Assembly (NCBI RefSeq): GCF_032854445.1
Contig: NW_027018316.1
Location: forward strand, 1-43,132
Direction of reading: 5' to 3'
Origin: Liolophura sinensis
Lineage: Eukaryota > Mollusca > Polyplacophora > Chitonida > Chitonidae
Length of the DNA stretch: 43,132 bases
The position numbers were made by a program, and so were the translations under genes. Positions within the stretch are counted from its first letter, which is position 1. Each line of letters starts with the position of its first letter. Positions 34,801 through 43,132 of this stretch are shown in pieces. The notes under the pieces are model-generated. The model was not told the DNA's origin. It searched no databases and worked only from the letters and a program-made list of their open reading frames with translations.

Positions 34801-36254
34801 CGGCTCTTACTCCATGGAAACCAGGGATATTTGCAAATTTTTAACAGCTGCCGATGCCTGGCTCAATTCCGAATCTTTTGGCACCTTACTGAAGTGGGTC
34901 AGTGTTCAGTTGTACTTTTTACAGCAGACTGTATCAAGTACCTTGTGTTTTTATGTACAAATGGTGTGGTTTTTCTACACGTAGATAAAGACATTGAGAT
35001 TGTCTTCGACTTAGAAGTAAGGCAATTGCTGGGTGAGTTAAATGGGCTTAGCCCAAAGATTTGACGTTTTCTGGTCTACCGAAGGGCACATAACTTATAG
35101 TCAAAAGTTGAATATAGTAATGACCAGTCGCGATGGTACATAGTACAGTGTAGCCGATTTCAATTAGCAAAAAGACCAGGCAAAAATGCAAAATTGGAAA
35201 AAATTGTTCCAGTGCTGCTGGTAAGAGGCTAATCCGACGTGTTTTGTGACGACAAATCGAATGGTGCAAACCGCGTTGCTCTCCGATCAATACTTTTGCC
35301 TGTAGTGACAATTGAATGATCATTGATGTCATAATCACGTGCGTAGCAACGGCTCTTACTCCATGGAAACCAGGGAAATTTGCAATTTGTCAACAGCTGC
35401 CGATGTCTGGCTCAATTCCGAATCTTTTGGCACCTTACTGAAGTGGGTCAGTGTTCAGTTGTACTTTTTACAGCAGACTGTATCAAGTACCTTGTGTTTT
35501 TTATGTACAAATGGTCTGGTTTTTCTACACGTAGATAAAGACATTGAGATTGTCTTCGACTTAGAAGAAAGGCAATTGCTGGGTGAGTTAAATGGGGTTA
35601 GCCCAAAGATTTGACGTCTTCTGGGCTACCGAAGGGCACATAACATATAGTCAAAAGTTGAATATAGTAATGACCAGTCGCGATGGTACATAGTACAGTG
35701 TAGCCGATTTCAATTAACAAAAAGACCAGGCAAAAATGCAAAATTGGAAAAATTGTTCCAGTGCTGCTGGTAAGAGGCTAATCCGACGTATTTTGTGACG
35801 AGAAATCGAATGGTGCAATCCGCGTTGCTCTCCGACCAATACTTTTGGCTGTAGCGACAATTCAATGATCATTGATGTCATAATCACGTGCCCAGCAACG
35901 GCTCTTACTCCATGGAAACCAGGGATATTTGCAATTTTTTAACAGCTGCCGATGCCTGGCCCAATTCCGCATATTTTGGCACCTTATAAATGTGGGTCAG
36001 TGTTTAGTTGTACTTTTTACAGCAGACTGTATCAAGTACCTTGTGTTTTTTATGTACAAATGGTGTGGTTTTTCTACACGTAGATAAAGACATTGAGATT
36101 GTCTTGCACTTAGAAGTAAGACAATTGCTGGGTGAGTTAAATGGGCTTGGCCCAAAGATTTGACGTCTTCTGGGCTACCGAAGGGCACATAACTTATAGT
36201 CAAAAGTTGAATATAGTAATGACCAGTCGCGATTGTACAGAGTACAGTGTAGCC
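31863..36254 (+). repeat. 8-monomer higher-order repeat, copy 1 (4392 bp)
   Basis: Monomers start at 31863 (V), 32412 (D/V), 32961 (C with a D-type 5' end), 33510 (G1b), 34059 (K), 34608 (G2/K mosaic, 548 bp), 35156 (V variant, 550 bp) and 35706 (G/D junction monomer). Private markers include AACTAAAAGACC, CATGTTCAAATGG, GGGCTTAGCAAAAAG, TTGTGAGGAGAAAT, GACAATTGCATG, CTGGTCTACC, CAATTAGCAAAAAG, GACGTGTTTTG, TTAGAAGAAAGG, GGGGTTAGCCC, CAATTCAATG, GCATATTTTGG and GGGCTTGGCCC. Every one recurs about 4390 bp downstream. Confidence 0.95.
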
Positions 36255-39200
36255 GGTTTCAATTAACAAAAAGACCAGGCAAAAATGCAAAATTGGAAAA
36301 ACTGTTCCAGTGCTACTAGTAAAAGGCTAATCCGACGTATTTTGTGACGAGAAATCGAATAGTGCAAACCGCGTTGCTCTCCGACCAATACTTTTGGCTG
36401 TAGCGACAATTGAATGATCATTGATGTCATAATCACGTGCGTAGCAACGGCTCTTACTCCATGGAAACCAGGGAAATTTGCAATTTGTCAACAGCTGCCG
36501 ATGTCTGGCTCAATTCCGAATCTTTTGGCACCTTACTGAAGTGGGTCAGTGTTCAGTTGTACTTTTTACAGCAGACTGTATCAAGTACCTTGTGTTTTTT
36601 ATGTACAAATGGTCTGGTTTTTCTACACGTAGATAAAGACATTGAGATTGTCTTCGACTTAGAAGTAGGGCAATTGCTGGGTGAGTTAAATGGGCTTAGC
36701 CCAAAGATTTGACGTTTTCTGGGCTACCGAAGGGTACATAACATATAGTCAAAAGTTGAATATAGTAATGACCAGTCGCGATGGTACATAGTACAGTGTA
36801 GCCGATTTCAATTAACTAAAAGACCAGGTAAAAATGCAAAAGTGGAAAATTTGTTCCAGTGCTGCTGGTAAGAGGTTAATCCGACGTATTATGTGACGAG
36901 AAATCGAATGGTGCAAACCGCGTTGCTCGCCGACCAATACTTTTGCCTGTAGTGACAATTGAATGATCATTTATGTCATAATCACGTGCCCAGCAACGGT
37001 CTTACTCCATGAAAACCAGGGAAATTTGCAATTTTTCAACAGCTGCCGATACCTGGCTCAATTCCGAATCTTTTGGCACCTTACTGAAGTGGGTCAGTGT
37101 TCAGTTGTACTTTTTACAGCAGACTGTATCAAGTACCTTGTGTTTTCATGTTCAAATGGTGTGGTTTTTCTACACGTAGATAAAGACATTGAGATTGTCT
37201 TCGACTTAGAAGTAAGGCAATTGCTGGGCGAGTTAAAAGGGCTTAGCAAAAAGATTTGACGTCTTCTGGGCTACCGAAGGGCACATAACTTATAGTCAAA
37301 AGTTGAATATAGTAATGACCAGTCGCGATGGTACATAGTACAGTGTAGCCGATTTCAATTAACAAAAAGACCAGGCAAAAATGCAAAAGTGGAAAATTTG
37401 TTCCAGTGCTGCTGGTAAGAGGCTAATCCGACGTATTTTGTGAGGAGAAATCGAATGGTGCAAACCGCGTTGCTCTCCGACCAATACTTTTGCCTGTAGT
37501 GACAATTGAATGATCATTTATGTCATAATCACGTGCCCAGCAACGGCTCTTACTCCATGGAAACCAGGGAAATTTGCAATTTTTCAACAGCTGCCGATGC
37601 CTGGCTCAATTTCGAATCTTTTGGCACCTTACTGAAGTGGGTCAGTGTTCAGTTGTACTTTTTACAGCAGACTGTATCAAGTACCTTGTGATTTTCACGT
37701 ACAAATGGTGTGGTTTTTCTACACGTAGATAAAGACATTGAGATTGTCTTGCACTTAGAAGTAAGGCAATTGCTGGGTGAGTTAAATGGGCTTAGCCCAA
37801 AGATTTAAGGTCTTCTGAGCTACCGAAGGGCACATAACTTATAGTCAAAAGTTGAATATAGTAATGACCAGTCGCGATTGTACAGAGTACAGTGTAGCCG
37901 ATTTCAATTAACAGAAAGACCAGGCAAAAATGCAAAAGTGGAAAAACTGTTCCAATGCTGCTGGTAAGAGGTTAATCCGACGTATTTTGTGACGAGAAAT
38001 CGAATGGTGCAAACCGCGTTGCTCTCCGACCAATACTTTTGGCTGTAGCGACAATTGAATGATCATTGATGTCATAATCACGTGCCCAGCAACGGCTTTT
38101 ACTCCATGGAAACCAGGGATATTTGCAATTTTTTAACAGCTGCCGATGCCTGGGCCAATTCCGCATCTTTTGGCACCTTATAAATGTGGGTCAGTGTTTA
38201 GTTGTACTTTTTACAGCAGACTGTATCAAGTACCTTGTGTTTTTTATGTACAAATGGTCTGGTTTTTCTACACGTAGATAAAGACATTGAGATTGTCTTG
38301 GACTTAGAAGTAAGACAATTGCTGGGTGAGTTAAATGGGCTTAGCCCAAAGATTTCAGGTCTTCTGGGCTACCGAAGGGCACATAACATATAGTCAAAAG
38401 TTAAATATAGTAATGACCAGTCGCGATTGTACAGAGTACAGTGTAGCCGGTTTCAATTAACAAAAAGACCAGGCAAAAATGCAAAAGTGGAAAAACTGTT
38501 CCAGTGCTACTAGTAAGAGGCTAATCCGACGTATTTTGTGACGACAAATCGAATAGTGCAAACCGCGTTGCTCTCCGACCAATACTTTTGGCTGTAGCGA
38601 CAATTGCATGATCTTTGATGTCATAATCACGTGCGTAGCAACGGCTCTTACTCCATGGAAACCAGGGAAATTTGCAATTTGTCAACAGCTGCCGATGCCT
38701 GGCTCAATTCCGAATCTTTTGGCACCTTACTGAAGTGGGTCAGTGTTCAGTTGTACTTTTTACAGCAGACTGTATCAAGTACCTTGTGTTTTTTATGTAC
38801 AAATGGTGTGGTTTTTCTACACGTAGATAAAGACATTGAGATTGTCTTCGACTAAGAAGTAAGGCAATTGCTGGGTGAGTTAAATGGGCTTAGCCCAAAG
38901 ATTTGACGTCTTCTGGGCTACCGAAGGGCACATAACATATAGTCAAAAGTTGAATATAGTAATGACCAGTCGCGATGGTACAGAGTACAGTGTAGCCGAT
39001 TTCAATTAACAAAAAGACCAGGCAAAATTGCAAAATTGGAAAAATTGTTCCAGTGCTGCTGGTAAGAAGCTAATCCGACGTATTTTGTGACGACAAATCG
39101 AATGGTGCAAACCGCGTTGCTCTCCGACCAATACTTTTGCCTGTAGTGACAATTGAATGATCATTTATGTCATAATTACGTGCCTAGCAACGGCTCTTAC

Positions 39201-40643
39201 TCCATGGAAACCAGGGATATTTGCAAATTTTTAACAGCTGCCGATGCCTGGCTCAATTCCGAATCTTTTGGCACCTTACTGAAGTGGGTCAGTGTTCAGT
39301 TGTACTTTTTACAGCAGACTGTATCAAGTACCTTGTGTTTTTATGTACAAATGGTGTGGTTTTTCTACACGTAGATAAAGACATTGAGATTGTCTTCGAC
39401 TTAGAAGTAAGGCAATTGCTGGGTGAGTTAAATGGGCTTAGCCCAAAGATTTGACGTTTTCTGGTCTACCGAAGGGCACATAACTTATAGTCAAAAGTTG
39501 AATATAGTAATGACCAGTCGCGATGGTACATAGTACAGTGTAGCCGATTTCAATTAGCAAAAAGACCAGGCAAAAATGCAAAAGTGGAAAAAATTGTTCC
39601 AGTGCTGCTGGTAAGAGGCTAATCCGACGTGTTTTGTGACGACAAATCGAATGGTGCAAACCGCGTTGCTCTCCGATCAATACTTTTGCCTGTAGTGACA
39701 ATTGAATGATCATTGATGTCATAATCACGTGCGTAGCAACGGCTCTTACTCCATGGAAACCAGGGAAATTTGCAATTTGTCAACAGCTGCCGATGTCTGG
39801 CTCAATTCCGAATCTTTTGGCACCTTACTGAAGTGGGTCAGTGTTCAGTTGTACTTTTTACAGCAGACTGTATCAAGTACCTTGTGTTTTTTATGTACAA
39901 ATGGTCTGGTTTTTCTACACGTAGATAAAGACATTGAGATTGTCTTCGACTTAGAAGAAAGGCAATTGCTGGGTGAGTTAAATGGGGTTAGCCCAAAGAT
40001 TTGACGTCTTCTGGGCTACCGAAGGGCACATAACATATAGTCAAAAGTTGAATATAGTAATGACCAGTCGCGATGGTACATAGTACAGTGTAGCCGATTT
40101 CAATTAACAAAAAGACCAGGCAAAAATGCAAAATTGGAAAAATTGTTCCAGTGCTGCTGGTAAGAGGCTAATCCGACGTATTTTGTGACGAGAAATCGAA
40201 TGGTGCAATCCGCGTTGCTCTCCGACCAATACTTTTGGCTGTAGCGACAATTCAATGATCATTGATGTCATAATCACGTGCCCAGCAACGGCTCTTACTC
40301 CATGGAAACCAGGGATATTTGCAATTTTTTAACAGCTGCCGATGCCTGGCCCAATTCCGCATATTTTGGCACCTTATAAATGTGGGTCAGTGTTTAGTTG
40401 TACTTTTTACAGCAGACTGTATCAAGTACCTTGTGTTTTTTATGTACAAATGGTGTGGTTTTTCTACACGTAGATAAAGACATTGAGATTGTCTTGCACT
40501 TAGAAGTAGACAATTGCTGGGTGAGTTAAATGGGCTTGGCCCAAAGATTTGACGTCTTCTGGGCTACCGAAGGGCACATAACTTATAGTCAAAAGTTGAA
40601 TATAGTAATGACCAGTCGCGATTGTACAGAGTACAGTGTAGCC
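36255..40643 (+). repeat. 8-monomer higher-order repeat, copy 2 (4389 bp)
   Basis: Monomers start at 36255 (V), 36804 (D/V, 547 bp), 37351 (C), 37900 (G1b), 38449 (K), 38998 (G2/K, 548 bp), 39546 (V variant, 550 bp) and 40096 (G/D, 548 bp). All private markers of copy 1 are present in the same order. Visible differences are few: TATTATGTGACG near 36889, CTCGCCGACC near 36928, TGTAGCCG instead of TGTAGTCG at 37351, CTCCGACC instead of CTCCTACC in the C monomer, CCAATAC instead of CCAACAC in G, CAAAGTGG instead of CAAATTGG at the V variant, and a lost A in AAGTAGACAATTG near 40508. Confidence 0.95.
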
Positions 40644-43132
40644 GGTTTCAATTAAAAAAAAGACCAGGCAAAAATGCAAAATTGGAAAACTGTTCCAGTG
40701 CTACTAGTAAAAGGCTAATCCGACGTATTTTGTGACGAGAAATCGAATAGTGCAAACCGCGTTGCTCTCCGACCAATACTTTTGGCTGTAGCGACAATTG
40801 AATGATCAATTGATGTCATAATCACGTGCGTAGCAACGGCTCTTACTCCATGGAAACCAGGGAAATTTGCAATTTGTCAACAGCTGCCGATGTCTGGCTC
40901 AATTCCGAATCTTTTGGCACCTTACTGAAGTGGGTCAGTGTTCAGTTGTACTTTTTACAGCAGACTGTATCAAGTACCTTGTGTTTTTTATGTACAAATG
41001 GTCTGGTTTTTTCTACACGTAGATAAAGACATTGAGATTGTCTTCGACTTAGAAGTAGGGCAATTGCTGTGTGAGTTAAATGGGCTTAGCCCAAAGATTT
41101 GAACGTTTTCTGGGCTACCGAAGGGTACATAAACATATAGTCAAAAGTTGAATATAGTAATGACCAGTCGCGATGGTACATAGTACAGTGTAGCCGATTT
41201 CAATTAACTAAAAGACCAGGTAAAAATGCAAAAGTGGAAAATTTGTTCCAGTGCTGCTGGTAAGAGGTTAATCCGACGTATTTTGTGACGAGAAATCGAA
41301 TGGTGCAAACCGCGTTGCTCGCCGACCAATACTTTTGCCTGTAGTGACAATTGAATGATCATTTATGTCATAATCACGTGCCCAGCAACGGTTCTTACTC
41401 CATGAAAACCAGGGAAATTGCAATTTTTCAACAGCTGCCGATACCTGGCTCAATTCCGAATCTTTTGGCACCTTACTGAAGTGGGTCAGTGTTCAGTTGT
41501 ACTTTTTACAGCAGGACTGTATCAAGTACCTTGTGTTTTTCATGTTCAAATGGTGTGGTTTTTCTACACGTAGATAAAGACATTGAGATTGTCTTCGACT
41601 TAGAAGTAAGGCAATTGCTGGGCGAGTTAAAAGGGCTTAGCAAAAAGATTTGACGTCTTCTGGGCTACCGAAAGGGCACATAACTTATAGTCAAAAGTTG
41701 AATATAGTAATGACAGTCGCCGATGGTACATAGTACAGTGTAGCCGATTTTCAATAACAAAAAGACCAGGCAAAAATGCAAAAGTGGAAAATTTGTTCCA
41801 GTGCTGCTGGTAAGAGGCTAATCCGACGTATTTTGTGAGGAGAAATCGAATGGTGCAAACCGCGGTTGCTCTCCGACCAATACTTTTGCCTGTAGTGACA
41901 ATTGAATGATCATTTATGTCATAATCACGTGCCCAGCAACGGCTCTTACTCCATGGAAACCAGGGAAATTTGCAATTTTTCAACAGCTGCCGATGCCTGG
42001 CTCAATTTCGAATCTTTTGGCACCTTACTGAAGTGGGTCAGTGTTCAGTTGTACTTTTTTACAGCAGACTGTATCAAGTACCTTGTGATTTTCACGTACA
42101 AATGGTGTGGTTTTTCTACACGTAGATAAAAGACATTGAGATTGTCTTGCACTTAGAAGTAAGGCAATTGCTGGGTGAGTTAAATGGGCTTAGCCCAAAG
42201 ATTTAAGTCTTCTGAGCTACCGAAGGGCACATAACTTATAGTCAAAAGTTGAATATAGTAATGACCAGTCGCGATTGTACAGAGTACAGTGTAGCCGATT
42301 TCAATTAACAGAAAGACCAGGCAAAAATGCAAAAGTGGAAAAACTGTTCCAATGCGGCTGGTAAGAGGTTAATCCGACGTATTTTGTGACGAGAAATCGA
42401 ATGGTGCAAACCGCGTTGCTCTCCGACCAACACTTTTGGCTGTAGCGACAATTGAATGATCATTGATGTCATAATCAACGTGCCCAGCAACGGCTTTTAC
42501 TCCATGGAAACCAGGGAAATTTGCAATTTTTTAACAGCTGCCCGATGCCTGGGCCAATTCCGCATCTTTTGGCACCTTATAAATGTGGGTCAGTGTTTAG
42601 TTGTACTTTTTACAGCAGACTGTATCAAGTACCTTGTGTTTTTTATGTACAAATGGTCTGGTTTTTCTACACGTAGATAAAGACATTGAGATTGTCTTGG
42701 ACTTAGAAGTAAGACAATTGCTGGGTGAGTTAAATGGGCTTAGCCCAAAGATTTCAGGTCTTCTGGGCTACCGAAGGGCACATAACATATAGTCAAAAGT
42801 TAAATATAGTAATGACCAGTCGCGATTGTACAGAGTACAGTGTAGCCGGTTTCAATTAACAAAAAGACCAGGCAAAATGCAAAAGTGGAAAAAACTGTTC
42901 CAGTGCTACTAGTAAGAGGCTAATCCGACGTATTTTGTGACGACAAATCGAATAGTGCAAACCGCGTTGCTCTCCGACCAATACTTTTGGCTGTAGCGAC
43001 AATTGCATGATCTTTGATGTCATAATCACGTGCGTAGCAACGGCTCTTACTCCATGGAAACCAGGGAAATTTGCAATTTGTCAACAGCTTGCCGATGCCT
43101 GGCTCAATTCCGAATCTTTTGGCACCTTACTG
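40508..43132. other. Indel-rich right end of the window
   Basis: Compared with the two other copies of the octamer, this end has many private one-base changes: AATTAAAAAAAAG, GATCAATTGATG, TTTGAACG, TAAACATATAG, GCAGGACTG, GAAAGGGC, TGACAGTCGCCG, TTTTCAATAAC, CGCGGTTGC, ACTTTTTTACAG, GATAAAAGAC, TTTAAGTCTTC, GCGGCTGG, ATCAACGTG, GCCCGATG and AGCTTGCCG. Two nearly identical copies upstream lack them. A thinly covered contig end is the likely cause. Confidence 0.6.
40644..43132 (+). repeat. 8-monomer higher-order repeat, copy 3 (partial, 2489 bp)
   Basis: Monomers start at 40644 (V, 552 bp), 41196 (D/V, 550 bp), 41746 (C, 551 bp), 42297 (G1b, 551 bp) and 42848 (K, 285 bp, cut by the window end). 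The order and private markers match copies 1 and 2, including CATGTTCAAATGG, GGGCTTAGCAAAAAG, TTGTGAGGAGAAAT and GACAATTGCATG. It shares CTCGCCGACC with copy 2 but CCAACAC in G with copy 1, so it is not a simple descendant of either. Private one-base indels are far denser than in the other two copies. Confidence 0.94.

Larger units (their letters stand above)
1..43132. repeat. 549-bp tandem satellite array, 78 full monomers plus a partial
   Basis: The same block recurs at a spacing of about 549 bp from the first to the last base, all copies in the same orientation. Forty-five of 78 complete monomers are exactly 549 bp; the extremes are 546 bp (28565-29110) and 554 bp (29111-29664). Copies differ at a limited set of diagnostic sites that define five families (K, V, D, G, C) and mosaics between them. 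Outside those sites they are almost identical. This is what unequal crossing-over and gene conversion produce in a eukaryotic satellite. There is no unique sequence at either end, so the true array is longer than the window. No insertion of a mobile element interrupts it. The chromosomal location (centromere, subtelomere, sex or B chromosome, rDNA spacer) cannot be told from the sequence. Confidence 0.97.

Noticed and set aside
1-43132. CRISPR array
   Set aside because: The period is 549 bp and the whole period is conserved; there are no short repeats with unique spacers.
1-43132. Tandem transposon, LTR element or rolling-circle element
   Set aside because: No terminal inverted repeats, target-site duplications, polymerase or transposase motifs are visible in the monomer. 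An origin from an old element cannot be excluded.
1-43132. tRNA, 5S rRNA or tRNA-derived SINE unit within the monomer
   Set aside because: I found no convincing A-box and B-box pair and no cloverleaf; the TCGAATGGTGCAA region lacks the GGTTCGANTCC core.

Overview
The whole window is one uninterrupted head-to-tail array of a satellite DNA with a monomer of 549 bp. I could phase 78 complete monomers and a 285-bp partial one, using the start of the (G/A)(A/G)TTTCAATTAAC block as the boundary. Of the complete monomers, 45 are exactly 549 bp and the rest are 546-554 bp. No unique flanking sequence, gene, RNA gene, transposon or CRISPR array is visible, and both ends lie inside the array. The open frames present are short, occur on both strands and recur because the monomer recurs; I read none as a gene. 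A megasatellite-like array of this size points to a eukaryote (centromeric, pericentromeric, subtelomeric or other heterochromatin). I cannot name the organism. CpG is not strongly depleted (17 CpG counted in the monomer at 6593-7141), which argues weakly against a genome with heavy CpG-methylation decay.

The monomers fall into five recurrent families, named here for convenience. K: GCGTAGC, GATGCCTGGCTC, CTTCGACTAAG. V: GCGTAGC, GATGTCTGGCTC, CGACTTAGAAGTAGGG. D: GCCCAGC, CATGAAAACC, GATACCTGG, TTCATGTGGGTCTGTGG. G: GGATATTTGC, TTTTTTAACAGC, TATAAATGTGGG, TTGGACTTAG. C: GCACAGC, GATGCCTGGCTC, GTGATTTTCACG, TTGCACTTAG. Read as family letters the array is: K D D G C G C V* G* D* G V D V D C G K G V/D G C G C K G C K D C G V D G V D G V D V/C V/C G K G V D K/V D K G V D V D/C mosaic G V D, then [V D/V C G K G/K V' G/D] x2 and a partial third copy. 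An asterisk or slash marks a mosaic monomer.

Layout: 1-12 kb holds irregular dimers and short blocks. 12083-15381 is a duplicated G-C-K trimer. 17029-21423 is a V-D-G trimer present nearly three times. 21424-22521 is a tandem pair of chimeric monomers. 22522-28564 repeats K-G-V-D blocks. 28565-31312 is a mosaic stretch. 31863-43132 is a clear 8-monomer higher-order repeat of about 4.39 kb in two full copies and a partial third. Monomers 66 and 74 look like the crossover junctions that created the octamer.

Within every monomer there are conserved small elements: a cluster of three palindromes ending in ATCACGTG (identical to the yeast CDEI/E-box consensus), a bulged 28-nt hairpin, a TGTAC-AGA-GTACA dyad just before the monomer boundary, and roughly helically phased T-tracts. 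Their function is unknown. Several patches carry many private one-base indels and probably reflect consensus errors in long-read assembly rather than biology.
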